Below are positions 11,574 through 25,073 of a stretch of 64,000 nucleotides of DNA, in pieces. The notes beneath the pieces are model-generated. The model did not search any database. It saw only the letters and a list, made by a program, of their open reading frames with translations, and was not told where the DNA came from. The stretch is from Cenococcum geophilum 1.58 (Eukaryota; Ascomycota; Dothideomycetes; Gloniales; Gloniaceae): positions 464,683 to 528,682 of the forward strand of contig KV748222.1 in assembly GCA_001692895.1 (NCBI GenBank), given 5' to 3'. Every line of letters starts with the position of its first letter. The stretch's first letter is position 1. The position numbers and the translations under genes were made by a program.

Positions 11574-12837
11574 GAATCGGATGATTATGGATAGCTCATG
11601 GAAAATGAAACGGCGAAAATAGCGATAGTGGGGTCATGGGAGCAGCATTGGAATTGGTGTCTGGCTTAGTGATATAAAGATGGGATGGGGTGGCTTTGTG
11701 GATTTACATATACCATGCCAATGTTTGGCGAAAATGGAAGGCCGCAATGCCTGCGCATATTCAGTAGTTAGATGACAAGGTGTCTGGCTCAAGCTCACGA
11801 GCTCAGACTTTGTTGAATAGAATTATTTATAATCTGGGACTTTTAGTCGGCATTAATGTAATCATTGTATTAGTTTTATGGATCTGTTTCCAGTAGATAA
11901 AGTTCTCACTTAATCGTTGGTGGAATAGGCGGAAGATGCGAGATATCCCTCAGCATGTTGAAATTGGTCCTAGGCTTATCGATAAGAAGTAGCCGCTTAG
12001 ATTGGCTGAATTTGATAACGTGTTTGATCACTCATCCGACACCCCAGTCCCTACTATCACCAAGACGTATCTTCGTACGATTGATCCACCACAACGCCAT
12101 AATTCAATTAAAAATCTATCTAGCTGTTTCCTTAACCCTAGAACATTGACAAATTGTATGGCTTTGTATATAACAGTTACTACACGTTGGGATGTCTGGA
12201 TGACTGGGGTGTCTGGATGAGTGGTGAAACACGTTACGCGTTGTTTTTTGGTTCTGGTGTTCGTGCACGGGCCTTATTATCTTAGGCCGAGAGAAATCCG
12301 GGGAATAAATGAAGAGAATTTCTACCGTGCGGTATTTGTAAGGAGGAATAGATGGATTACTCACAGCTACGCCCTGCGCCTGTGACGAGCGGATTCCTCG
12401 TGTTCCAGTGGCAGCTCGTCTTCATCACGCAATTGGGCCTTTTGTCAGCCAGTCAGCCCTGATTGGCCAATCTCGCAACAGTCCAGGGTGACAACCGTCG
12501 GGAATAGTGCCATGGCATCATAACCGCGACTCTTGACCATGAGGGGAACGTCAAGCCATACACCCTATGATGACTGAAGCCCGCCCATTTCTAATCCTCA
12601 GGTACATATATAAGACGCTCGAGTACGGCTAGAAGACCGCCATATACAATCTCATCTGCATATTCACTTTACTCCTCCATTGACCTCGCAGCACAGTAGG
12701 CCTTCGCGACCTCATCAGCACTCGAGATACATCCGTCCACTTCCACCATCACGTTCGCCAGATCAGCGCTCCGAGCTCTGGGCAGATCTTCTACTATCTC
12801 AAGACAATCTCACCATAGCACACTTCTCAAAGCCGCC
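11574..12837. other. Intergenic region between the UBE2O-like and AsaB-like genes
   Basis: No supported gene. The first 300 bp are probably the 3' UTR and terminator of the upstream gene. The last 240 bp hold the core promoter and leader of the hydroxylase gene, including a TATA box and pyrimidine-rich stretches before the ATG. Confidence 0.5.
12607..12614 (+). promoter_or_regulatory. TATA box of the AsaB-like gene
   Basis: TATATAAG lies 231 bp upstream of the ATG at 12838, with pyrimidine-rich sequence downstream where transcription would start. The position implies a 5' leader of about 200 nt. Confidence 0.5.
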
Positions 12838-13740
12838 ATGACGACCGCCGCACCCCTTCAACCCACCCCCGCCCACCAGTCCGAACCTACCTTTTACTCC
12901 ACCCCGCGCGCAACCAACGAAGGCATCACCATCCCGCGGGGTCCCGTAACATCTACCCTCTCCTTCTACGCGCCTCCCACCGATGGCTCCAAGCCCTTCA
13001 ACTACGTCGAGACGCCCCCAGCCGGGCAACCCCAACGCAACTTTGGCGAAGCCTTCGAACCCGTAACGATCCAGGACCTGCGCGGGCACGAAGCGGACTT
13101 CAACCTTGACAACAACGCCTTCGCCACGCTGTCCAACATCCCCTCCGCCGAGCACGCCTTCACCGACGACGCCCGCATCCGCGACATCTACTACCCGGAA
13201 GTGGAGGAGCTGATCCTGGAGCACGTCCCCGGCGCGACCAGAGTCCTGCTCTTCGACCACACCATCCGCCGCTCCACTCCCGGCGCCTCGCGCGCGCCCG
13301 TCACCAGAGTCCACATCGATCAGACCCCGGCCTCCGCCGAGGCGCGCGTGCGGCACCACCTCCCCGACGAGGCGGAGCAGCTGCTGCGCGGCCGCTACCG
13401 CATCATCAATATCTGGCGCCCGCTGAACGGGCCGGTCGTCGCGCACCCGCTCGCTGTTGCGGACAGCGCTAGCGTGCGGGACGACGACTTGGTCGGTGTC
13501 GAGCACCGCTATCCGGATCGCGTGGGCGAGACGGCCGGCGTGCGGCACAATGCGGGACAGCGCTGGTGGTACTGGAGCGGGATGCGCAATGAGGAGAGGC
13601 TGTTGCTGAAGTGCTTTGATTCGGATGAGACTGTCGGGCGGTGGGGTCGTGTGCCGCATACGGCGTTTGTGGATCCGAGGACGCCTGAGGGGGCTGTGGG
13701 GAGGGAGAGTATTGAGGTTAGGGCGTTGGTGTTTGGGTAG
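12838..13740 (+). CDS. AsaB/CmcJ-type hydroxylase-desaturase, Fe(II)/2-oxoglutarate family
   Basis: An intronless frame of 300 residues with an ATG in good context. The family pattern is clear: a beta-rich N-terminus (TSTLSFYAPP, PFNYVETPP), YYPEVEELI near residue 118, the HxD metal pair in HIDQT (His159, Asp161), then NIWRPLNGPVVAHPLAVAD, and KCFDSD...PHTAFVDP near the end, where the distal His ligand is expected. Relatives are annotated as GA4 desaturase-like or AsaB hydroxylases, and some sit in fungal secondary-metabolite clusters. Here no synthase or transporter is adjacent, so the substrate is unknown. GC content is high, above the flanks, which also leaves a long antisense open frame. 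Family call is firm; reaction is inferred. Confidence 0.8.
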   Translation: MTTAAPLQPTPAHQSEPTFYSTPRATNEGITIPRGPVTSTLSFYAPPTDGSKPFNYVETPPAGQPQRNFGEAFEPVTIQDLRGHEADFNLDNNAFATLSNIPSAEHAFTDDARIRDIYYPEVEELILEHVPGATRVLLFDHTIRRSTPGASRAPVTRVHIDQTPASAEARVRHHLPDEAEQLLRGRYRIINIWRPLNGPVVAHPLAVADSASVRDDDLVGVEHRYPDRVGETAGVRHNAGQRWWYWSGMRNEERLLLKCFDSDETVGRWGRVPHTAFVDPRTPEGAVGRESIEVRALVFG

Positions 13741-14059
13741 TGTGAGATGGTTTGGGGGATGGGGTTGGTTGATAAGTGGTTTAGTTGTGGGGATAGGGTT
13801 ATAGGGATATAGGGAGTATGGACTGGGCTGTGGTTTAGCTTGCATTTAGCCGCATTTAGCTTGTATAGAATGGTAATGATTATGGATGATATCCCAACGC
13901 CTGGACATCCCGCGCTAGGTCAATTGTGTTTCCAGACCGCTGTGTTTCGAGAATCACATTATCACATACTCGCAATCTAGAAGACGCAGCTTGCGGATAC
14001 TTCAGCCAACACCACACGCAACCCTCGCACCAGCTATCAGCCCATCTCCCCTCAGACCC

Positions 14060-14430
14060 ATGTTAGCCTCATCTCGCACTCTTCCCAGACTATCACACCC
14101 ACACGCTTCTAAAGTCCCATGCAACAACATCCAAAGACAATTCTCACAATTCTCGTCACTATCTCCACGCTTCGTCTCCAGAGGTGGATTCCCCTTCACC
14201 TCTTCATGCCAAAAAGGGAAAATTATTCCACGGGGGTATTAACTACAAACCAGAAAACCCTAGAAAGAGGAAGAAGAAAAATCAGGCTTTACTGTCTAGA
14301 TTATAACCCCCTACTAAGAATACTAAGGGGCGAGATACATCGTCGCAAAACGCGAGTTGGATTTTGAAACGTATCGTAGATTTTGGACCAAAACTAACCG
14401 ACTACCCATGTCAACTCCCAACGAAAGAGG
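14060..14430 (+). pseudogene. Possible decayed mitochondrial ribosomal protein bL34m gene
   Basis: From the ATG at 14060 the frame starts MLASSRTLPRLS and is rich in Ser, Arg and Pro without acidic residues, like a mitochondrial presequence. After about 60 residues it stops. In other frames follow pieces resembling the basic bL34 core: INYKPENPRKRKKK...LLSRL, then GEIHRRKTR and WILKR. At least two frame changes and a stop separate them. bL34m is a small protein of the large mitoribosomal subunit. This is my reading of a short, low-complexity basic region and could be chance; an essential single-copy gene would have to exist elsewhere. Confidence 0.3.
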
Positions 14431-17066
14431 AGATACATCACGTGATACACCATTGTCACCGACCTTAGTAATTAGGCCAGGTCTTAAAGTGATACTGCCA
14501 GGAGGGGTTGATATGTTTGATTTCTCATTCACAAGACCCTCCTTGGCAAAGTGCGCCACCAACTGAATGCGGCTTCCTGAGAAGAGCTTCTGTCAACTAC
14601 CACCAATAGCTCGACCATTCGACAACATAATCGAGCACTTCATCTATATGTGAACTTCATTATCTTGTTAACGTCGAGGTCTTTATCGACAAGATCTGAA
14701 CACTTTCAAGGAATCAGGTACATTGCAATCGCACGAAGTTTCACGAACGGTTAGCCGCATGAGGCTTCGCCAGCTCATCTATTGAATCTCAGTACTCATA
14801 CTTGGCGTCTTGAAAATTTTGCAATTAATCGTCTTTCCCATTTCTATCTTTCCTATGGCTGATCCAATTTCTATCATAGGACTAGTTGATCTAGCATTTG
14901 GCAAGTGCTTGCAGTTGTATGACTTTTTCAGCTCGGTTGCAGATGCGGGAGAAGAGATCAAGCACTTTGTATTGCAGCTTGAAGACTTCAAAAAGATTTT
15001 CCCTTTCACCAGAAGTTATGCTGAACAGCTTGCGAGTTCGCCGCCGTCTGCGGGGGGCGCTATAGCTCAGGAAGTGCTCTTGCCGATGTTACGAGCATGT
15101 GTAGTAGATTTCCAAGTAATCTACGATACTGTCGAAGGACATAACCCCAGGAACCTGTCTGCTATAAGGCGTTTGGGTAAAAACGTTTCTTGGGTATTGG
15201 ATCAAGCCGTAGTGCTTTCATTAAACCAAACCCAAACGGTTTAAACCATCTTATTAGACGTTTGATTGATATTAAACTAAGTTTGTTTAGTTTAATAACT
15301 ATTAATTAAACTAAACCCAATTAATCTGGTTTAACAATTAATTGCTTATATTACTCTAGCTATAAGCCTATAGCTACAAACCTTCGCGTAGGCCTAATTT
15401 TAATAGTATAAGCGCCTTAATTATGTTAGGCTTAAGGCTATTGCGCTTATCTATAGAGATATTAAGAGCGTCGCTAAACTTGCGCTTTAAGTCGCTACTT
15501 TCTGGCGGCGCTATAGTAAGATTAAGAGCTATTAAACTAAGTATAGGATACTTATTACGACGGTTAAACTACCAGTTAATTATATTAATATTAATCTTTA
15601 TTCTATTGCTTTTTACCAGCCTCTTAATAACTAGGCTATTAAAATAGCAATTAATCTCTTTAGTAATAGGATCTCTTACCTCCTTACCCTAATTAGAATT
15701 ACTGTTTTTAGGCTAATACTTAGTATAAGGCTTTTACTTGCGTAGCGAGCTGCGTATAGCTATTACCTTTAGTATAGAAGGCCTGCTCTTAAGTAAAGCA
15801 TAAGCAAACTCTTTAAAGTCGTCCTTAATAGCTTCTTGCTATTTAGGCCTTAAAGCCTAATACGTCTTAAACTACTAAAACTTCCTACTAGGATGGAGAA
15901 GAACAGCTACTTAGTAAGCTGGTGTTATATTACTAAGGCTATAGTAGTAGTTAAGTTTCTCCTATATAAGCTCTACTATAGTAATAATATACTTATTTAT
16001 ATACTTATTAGCTACTAGCCTTACTTTTTACTTCTCTATAAAGGTTAAGAGGCTATTAAGCTTTATAAGCCACTGCTAGAGAGAGCTAGTATTACTATAA
16101 ATACCACGATACTCTAGTTTAAAGGTTACTTTAGCTAGAGGCTCTAGTATCTTCTTAATATTATATAGAGCCTCCTAGTAATTAGGCAGGAGTTAATTAC
16201 TAGAGATACTATAATTAGAGGTTAATTTCTATATTTTAGTATACTTATTAATAGTAGGGCGCAAGCGGAGACCTATTTAAAAAAGATTTTATTAGCGAGA
16301 TCTTAATCTATCCCTAAAAAATAGGCTTAGTATTAAGGCTTATTATAAAACCTAATTAATTAATTAGGCTTAGCTTTAGAAGGTAAAATAGCGGCTATTA
16401 ATTATATAGCACGTATTTAAGTTAATCTAAGTTACTAGCTAGTAACTTACTTACTAACTAGCCTTCTTATGTACTAAAATTAAGAGCTGTAGCTAAACCT
16501 TATATTAACCTTTAAGGGTAAAAATAAGGTCCTAGTATATTTTACTAGGCAGTTTACCTACTATATTTAATTATCTTATAGGTACTATTCCATCTTATAG
16601 CGTTCTCTTTAATAAGTAAGTATAGGTAAAGGCCTTAATTGTTATTTATGGCCTTTTAAGCATTACAGAAGGCCTCCCTATATTATAGTATTATTATAGC
16701 GTAGATTACTAAGTTATAAAGTATGCTAATAGGACCTTTCTAGCGCTAGGCTTCGTGTTACTTTTAAATAGCCTTCTCTTCTACTTATTTAGCATATATC
16801 TCCGCTATAAACTACTCTACTTCTTTATTACTACGTATATTCTAAGAGGCTGCTTCTTTTACAGAGTATAAGGAAGCCTTTATATATATATTACTATATA
16901 GGCTATTTTTTACTATAAGGTTAATTATATAGCAGCTATATTAAAGCCAGAAGAGCTTTTAATCCTTATTTAGATAGTTATAGAAGTGCTATATAAAAGT
17001 GTTATTGTTTAACGTATTATTTATAGTAGTATATATAATATAGGATATAATATTATAGGATTATAT

Positions 17067-17487
17067 TGTAACGGAGCCTTATAGTAGAGACTACGGTAGA
17101 CTTGTTAATGGGCTAGGTATATAGGTATTGCAAGTAAGTTAACAACGTAATAATAACTAGTAGAGTGGTTGCCTAACAGATTAACTCTAATTATATTCTA
17201 AGAATTACTATAAGGAAGAAACTATCTAGGTAGGGACTAAGGGTCCTTAAATACACAACCGTACTCCTAAGAAAGTCGTTACTCTATCTACTCTATTTAC
17301 TCTATTTGCTCTATCGCAGATCTTATAGATTATATAGATCACATAAATTACATTACATAACTCTGCTTACTATTTCTCGTTATATAGTTCTACGGGTTCT
17401 ATCCTAGACCGTGCTTATATTAACTAACTAGCTTCTTCTAACTTCTCTCTAAGTAGTTATAATATCGTACTTAAAGCGTCCGTAATA
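17067..17487 (-). repeat. 3' LTR of Gypsy copy A
   Basis: A 421-bp direct repeat of 24653-25073. More C-to-T changes on the + strand than its partner: for example, the pyrimidine-rich CA-containing stretch of the partner has become TA here. Confidence 0.9.
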
Positions 17488-20400
17488 CCATCTCCCTCCT
17501 CTCTATCTTTATCCTTAAAGATACCTAATATCTCTAAGTTGTTTACTAGAGGTATAATACCTATCTAATTAATTTAGTTAATATTATTACTTATAATGCC
17601 TAAAGCACCTTCTCCTTCTTTAACTCTTCGTTATATGCGTACAGTCTCTTCTATACTGTTACTTAGTAAAGTAATACTATCTCCATGTTCTTATTATGCA
17701 AAAGAGGGGTTAGTTTATATTGCGTTAGCGAGTCCCTTATCTTAACAGCCCTCTTTTTATTTAGAGTGCACTAAAGCAAACGTTTAATCGTCTTGCGATA
17801 TTCGCTCTATTTCTAATACTAAGTATACGCGTCTTATAACTCTTAATAGTCTCTAAGTTCCCTAAGTAATTTGTTATAGGGTTTTATGTTTAATCTGCCG
17901 CTGCAAAGCTTAATAGTAAGCTATCCTCGGCGCTACTTACAGTTTAGCGTGCCTTAGAAGAGTCTATACATGTCCTTAAAGCTTAACGTCTAGCTTACGC
18001 TTATCTTTAGCGTTTAGAACGTATCTATAAAAAGGTTTGTTTAAAGGAGTAAAAATTTATTTAATAAGGTTTATAGAAACTTAGTAATAAAAAAACAGAT
18101 TCTCTTCTAATAGAGAAGGAAATAACTCTAAGTAGTTTGGCAGTCGCTCTTCCTAGGTCCCCCTTAGGTAACTTGTTCTTTAGCAATTTCTCTTTATTAA
18201 TATTGCCTAACCTTTTTTCTTTTAATACTTCTATACCTTTCCTATAGCGTTCTTTAGGTTCTCTAGTGGTTTCTAGGTAGTCTTATTATAGCCTATCCAC
18301 TTTACTTTATACTATATTTTATTGTCTATATCCTTATGACTAATAATCTTTAAAACTTGCTATTTATCTTCTTCTCGTCCTTTATATGTATCTGCCTTAT
18401 AGATTAGCGGTTTAACATTCCTATATACTAGCTCTAGCATTGCGATGTGCTATATAGGGTAGATCTTTATTCTAGCTAGTAGGTTTAACTTAAATATAAC
18501 TGGTAAAATTTTTTATATAATTTTAAAAGGTCCTAGTCTAACGTAGTCTAACTTCTTACTTGGTTGTTAACTCTTAAAATTTTTGTATAGTAGCTATACT
18601 TTATCTCCCTCCTTAAGATCTGGTCCCTTAGATCTCTTAGCATTATAGTACTTTTTTATCCTTTGCTGTACTACCTTAGCTATTTCCATAAGGTCTGTAT
18701 AAAGATTTATTAAACTCTTTATTCTTTGCTTAGCTGTGCTACTTATCTTCTTTGCTTAACGTAGCGATAATAAGGTCCTTGGCTTATATCCGTAATTTGC
18801 CTTAAATAGTAACGTACCTATTTCTTCTTATAGTGTTGCATTATATGCAAACTGTGTAACTGGTAATAGTAATACCTAATTATTCTGTGTATAATTAATA
18901 TAATGCCTTAGATACTATTCTAGTGTCTAGTTTAATCTTTTCGTTTAACCGTCTATCTATAGATAATATGCGGTAGAAGTTACTGCTTAAACTCCTTACT
19001 CTGCTAAGAATACTTCCTAGAATACTGCTATAAATCTTAGATCTCTATCTAATATAATCTTACTTAGTGCTCTATGTTTTATAAATACTTCTTTAATATA
19101 GATTCTAGTAATATCTTCTGCTGATATTTCTTCTAAATATGCTATAAAGTATCCCTACTTTATAAGCTTGTCTATTATTACTAAGATCGCGTTATAATCT
19201 TGTCCGGTAATAGGGTCTCTTAACTTTAGTAACTTAACGATAAAGTCCTATAATATAACCTCCTATAGTCTCTCTAGTATTTTAATAGGTTATAGCTCTC
19301 CGTATAGCTTATACCTCATTAGCTTATTCCTTTAGTAATTTAAATATTCTTTTATAACTTACCTGGCTAGTCCCTAGATTCTATTAATAATATACTCTTT
19401 TTAAAGTCTTAACACTAAGCCTATAGCTCTATTATGTCCTTAAGTTGGTCCTCTATAAAATAACCTAATAAACTCCTTTATAATAGATCTTGGTATATAC
19501 ATTACTTCTTAATTTTCGTATTACTCTAAGTCTAAATCCTCTATTTATACGTCTAGGATCTTTTATATTTAATTACTCTCTAGTAATTTATAGATCTTTT
19601 CTTCTTATATTACTGTAATCTTTAGATAATTATACCTAATTAATTTATCTGTATCTTTCCGCAGCAAAGCCCCTAATAGCTTTTTATTATTTTATAGTTT
19701 AGCCTTTCTACTTAGAGCGTCTGCTCGTGCATTTTCTGTACCCTTAGTATGCTAAATCTCGAAATGGTATTCTGTAAGCATCTCCGCCTATTTAACCTAT
19801 CTGTAATTAAGTTCCTTCGTTATTAGAAACCCTATTAGGTTCTTATAATCTATCTTAACTATAAATGGTTTCTCTATGCCTTGTAAGAATAATCTCTATT
19901 TCTTTAGTACTGCAACTATACCTAATAACTTCTTATTGTAGATATTATAGTTTAGTTTCGGTAGTGTTATCTTTTAACTATAATATACTACTAGGTGCCA
20001 TCCATCTTAATGTTTCTATAGGAAGTACGCTCCTAGTGTATAGTCTAATGCATCCGTTTTAACTACTATCTCTAACTATGGTTAATAGATTTTAAGAACT
20101 GGTTCTTAGGTAAATAACTGTTTAATTTCCTTAAATAGTTCCCTTTATTCCTCTCCCTATACCTATAGTTCTTCCTTTTTCGTTAATCTTATAAGTGGCT
20201 TAATATTTCTTAACTATTAAGCTATAAACCTTCTGCAGTAATTGCAGAACCCTAGGAACGACCTTAACTGTATTACGTTCTCTGGTTCTTACCAATTCAC
20301 TATAGCCTTAATCTTCTTTAGATCTATACTAAGTTGGCCTAGTTTAATAATAAATTTAATAAAATCGGTCTTCCTGGTAAAGAACTCGCATTTCTTAATT

Positions 20401-23400
20401 ACTACTAGCATTTGTTCTTCTTATAGTCTCTTTAAGACCCATTTAACGTATTCTCTATATTCTTCCTTACTTATTAAGTAGATAATAATGTCGTTAAGGT
20501 ATACTATAATAAATTCATCTAAATATTCTCTTAATATATTGTTAATACGCTTCTAGAACGTTGCTAGTGCGTTTATAAGCCTAAATTGTATAACTAATAG
20601 TTTATATAGTCCTTCCTTTAACCTAAAGGCTGCCTTTTATTTGTTACCTTTCTTAATTCTAATCTAATAGTACGCCTACCTTAGATCTATCTTTATAAAG
20701 ATTTGCGCATTACTAATCCTATTTTAGATTTTGCTAATTAAGGGTAAAGGATACCTATCCTTTCTAATAATGCTGTTTAACTACCTATAGTTAATATATA
20801 GCCTAAGTTTTCCATTCTTCTTTGGTATAAATAGTACTGGATATTCTGCTAATAACTATAATGGTCTAATATATCCCTTTTAAAGATTTTCTTAGACAAA
20901 CTCCTTAAGTGCTTATAACTCTTTTTCTGTTAACTTATAGGTTAGGTAGAACTTTAGACTTATTCCTAGTTCTAATTCTATCTTATAGTCCCATACTATA
21001 TAATCTAATAGCTTTTTACTTTCTGGTGACTATAGCTTCTTACTATACTTGTGGTATCTTTTTAGTATATAGCTTAATCCTTAATTGGTTTCTTCGTATA
21101 TCGCTTTAACTTAGTACTATACTAACTTAGTTTATTATTATATCTTATATCGTTATATATCTCTAATATTAACCTAACCTATAACCTAATCAATCTTTAG
21201 ATTATATTCCTATAACTAAGGCATTCCTAATACTGCCTTATTATTCCCTAATAGTAATATATTAAAAGACATCTTAATTTATCTCCCTTTAATGGTTATC
21301 TAAATTGGTCCTATTTTAAGGTTAATAATACCTCCTCTATAGGCTATTGGATCTCCTAAAATTGTTACTAATAGATAAGGGTGCTCTTTTTACCTATATG
21401 GTAGCCCCATCCTTTTAACTGCTACTAGTAAGATATAGTTCCTTATTACTCCACTATCTACTAATGCTTCAAACTATTAATCTTACCATTTAATTTTTAG
21501 ATTTAGGTGTTATCCTTAAATTCCTTTAAGGTCTAAGGCTCTACCACTGGCTCCCTCTAATCCTGTGGGCCTCTACTTTTTCTAACTATTAGCTATTTAA
21601 TTCTATTGCACTTAGCTTATTCTTTAGCCAATACCTAGTTCGTTTTTTATCTTTAATATACTATAGACAGGTATCCTCTGGATATTCCTACTATTGTTAT
21701 CTATTTAAGCATTCTTCCGTAAAAAATCTTCCTAGTTAAAGTATTAAGTCTCCTTCCTCTTAAACTTCTGCTGGATGCCAGCTGTATATATACTTAGCAT
21801 TCCTATACTATTGTTTATCTGTTATCCAGTATATCCTTATAGGGTATTTCCAATTCCTTTCTTTCGGATTTTTGTGTATTTTGTATATATTATCTATATA
21901 TACAATCCATAATAGTGTATAGTACGCTAGGTGCTTTAGGTTAACTCTTAGCTCGTTTTTATCCTTAAGTTTAAACCTTTATTATATTAATTTAAACGTT
22001 ATAACTTCACTTATAGGTACTAAGACGCGTCTTTTACTTCTCTAGTCCTCTGATTATTCCTCTAGATCTTTTAATATTATAATTAATACTCCCTTAATAT
22101 AGTTTATCGCTTTTTCCGTAATTAGGTGGTCTTAGATAACTTTTTCGTCTAACCATATATAGAAATCTTCCTACTCATCATTATATTGCTATCTATACCA
22201 CTTTTAGTACAGCTATTAGAGTATATATAGTTTATTTATAAGGAAGTATCTTCTTATTATTATATTGTAACAGCCTTTTATATATCATTCTTTAAACCTA
22301 GTAGGAATCCCTAGATCCTCTTTATTTTCCAATTTAGTAAGCCACTTAGCTCTTAGTATGCCTATTCTTAGCCTATTAGTAATTCTTTATATAGGTACTC
22401 TGTCCTTTATACGTCCTATTATGCTAAATCTCTTATCTAGTTTCTTCTCTTGCTATAAGGTAATTCTTACTCTAAACTCCTCTATAGTTTCTTTCTTTTC
22501 GCGTCTTATAAGTAGATCCTTAAAGTTTTCTTACTTCTTAATCTTGGTATTAAACTTCCAATCTTTAGTCTGAACGTCTTATTTAACTAATAAGTCCTTT
22601 AAGTCTATATATCTGTCTCCTAGCCTAACCGCTATTTATATCGCAGATTCTCTAATCTATAAAGAAGCTCCTTACCTCTTATTTACGGGTGTCCTAATTT
22701 ATACTCCGAATTCTTAATCCCTTAGATTCTTTAATCCTAAGCTTGCTTCTGACTTAAGCTTAACTCCAGCCTTAGTCTAACTAGGCTTTGTTAGTGTCCT
22801 TATCTTATCTTAAAAGTCCTAGATCTTACTTATCTTATCTTAAGAGTCTTATACCGTTAGGAATACTTATCCTAAGCTTATTTATATATTCTTAAACTAA
22901 GCTACTACTCTGCTCTATTAGTTATCGTTTATTATAGGTCTCTAAGCATGCCTTATCTCATCTTAAGAATCTTAGTCGTCTCTTATCTCGTCTTAAGAAT
23001 CTTAAGCCTTTAGCCTTTTACCTTTATTAAGTAGTAAGCTAGCGCTAGCAGTTATTTACTCGCTTAATCATCTCTAAATATTACTCCTTCCGTCTTATAA
23101 AGTAATAGATGCCGTATCTAATGGTGTTATAATGCCCGTTACTAAACCTTACTCTATAGCGGTCTTAGTTTCTACCTCTATTGCGTTATTAAGGTTTAAA
23201 TACCCCTAGTTAGTTCCTTTACTATCCTCATCGCTATTAATTAATAAGTACTCTAACTCTATTATTATTGTTGCTAATCTTTATCCGTATATTACTATAA
23301 TATCTTAATCTAGCTTATAGAGTTAATCCTATTCTTTATCTAACTCTTTAGTTCCTTTAAGTCCTCTTAACTCTAGCTCTTATAGCTAATAGCTTATACT

Positions 23401-24652
23401 ATACTTGGCGTCTTTATAAATTTAGTATACGTTATTATAATAAAACGCAAAACTTTTAATTAAACATTCTTTTATTCCTTACAGCGTACTATTATCCCTT
23501 TATATATATATGTTATATACTACTAGTCTAGTTCCCTTTACTATATAATAACCCTAACCACTTCTATAGTCTCTGGCGAAATAACCCTATTTTCCGCAAT
23601 TTATATAAGCTCTATCTTTAAACCATTATTTTTGCTATAGAGTTTACTTAAACGTCTTCTATTACTAAGATCCTTGGTTTAGCCTATGCTCCTTAGTCCT
23701 ATAATCGCTTAATCCTTAACCCCTAGGTTTCCATAGTTTCTTACTCTATCTCTTATAGGTCTCTTTAGTACTACTTAGGTCCATTAGCTTTGCGCTATAC
23801 TATAGTTTCTAATTTAGCTTTAGTTGTTGCGTGTTCTATATCTTATATAACTATAGAACTCTATTCTAGCCCCTCTTAGCCTATTCCCTTTAGAAGATCC
23901 TATTATTAATTTTAATCGCTTAATCTATTAATTCCCTTAGGGTATCCATATCTTTTATTAGAATAATTACGTCCTAGACTTTAGCCTTAAGTCCCTATTT
24001 ATACTATACTATAAGCGCCTTATTATTCCACTTAAGTTATATAGCTAGCGTCTAAAATTATATTATATACTTAATTGCTAAAGTTCGTTATATTAGGTCC
24101 TAAAGCTTTCTTTCCGCTATAGTTATCGCTTCTAGGTTCCTAAATATTTGTGTAAATTGCTTTGTAAATCCATTCTAGCTTAAAAACATAAACTGTACTT
24201 CTTAGTTTATTATTATTATTCCATTTACTTATATCTTTATAAGGTAAGGCTTAAACTATTTAAGTGCTCTTCCTAATAAGAATAATCCTGCATATACTAC
24301 TTAATCCATAGTTATTGCCAGCTTTACTCCTTCTTGCGTAACCTTAAAGTATATTTACATAAAAAATCCTTTAAGCTTTAATCTTTCTCCTAAAAATCTT
24401 TTAATTAATAGTAACTTAACCTTTACTGCTCCTATTCTATTAATCCTATTTTTAAGTGCCGCATTATCTCCCGTTAACTGGTTAACTATTATTTATAACT
24501 ATCCTATTATTACAGGTTGTTATAAGTTAGTGTTTACTATACTAGTGTCGTTACCTAATCCTGACGTAGTTGCCGCCGTTAATAGCATTATAGTAGCTGC
24601 TTTTGGTGGCATATTATTTAACTTATTAAAACCGTAACCGTGGTAGTAATTA

Positions 24653-25073
24653 TATAATAGAGCCTTGTAGTAGAGACTACGGTAGACTTGTTAATAGGCT
24701 AGGTATATAAGTATTACAAGTAAGTTAACAACGTAATAATAACTAGTAGAGTAGTTGCCTAATAGATTAACTCTAATTATATTCTAAGAATTACTACAAG
24801 GAAGGAACTATCTAGGTAGGGACTAAGGGTCCTTAAATACACAACCGTACTCCTAAGAAAGTTGTTACTCTATCTGCTCTATCTACTCTATTCACTCTAT
24901 TGCAGATCTCGCAGATTATACAGATCACACAGATCACATCACGTGACTCTGCTTACCATTCCTCGTCACATGGTTCCACGGGTTCCATCCTAGACCGTAC
25001 TTGTATTAACTAACTAGCTTCTTTTAACTCCTCTCCAAGTAGTCGTAATATCGTACTTAAAGCGTCCGTAATA
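24653..25073 (-). repeat. 5' LTR of Gypsy copy A
   Basis: The partner of 17067-17487 and of the LTRs of copy B in inverse orientation. It keeps many CA and TG dinucleotides in its second half (24910-25000) that are TA in the other LTR, so it is the better template for the ancestral sequence. Confidence 0.9.

Larger units (their letters stand above)
17067..25073 (-). mobile_element. Gypsy LTR retrotransposon (chromovirus), copy A, 8,007 bp, RIP-degraded
   Basis: Two 421-bp LTRs bound it, with a perfect 5-bp target duplication TATAT (17062-17066 and 25074-25078). The LTR ends derive from TGTAACGG...CGTAACA, read on the + strand. On the minus strand the order is gag with a decayed CCHC knuckle (CGK.GYFARDY, near 23600), an unassigned stretch of about 2 kb, aspartic protease (ALVDSG intact near 21450), reverse transcriptase (VYLNDIIIYL near 20490), RNase H, integrase, and a C-terminal chromodomain (KWIGY near 18330). 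No frame survives. Confidence 0.9.

Noticed and set aside
12799..13845. 348-codon antisense open frame over the AsaB-like gene
   Set aside because: It is the mirror of a GC-rich coding frame; its translation is Arg/Val/Gly low-complexity without domains, whereas the + strand has clear family motifs.
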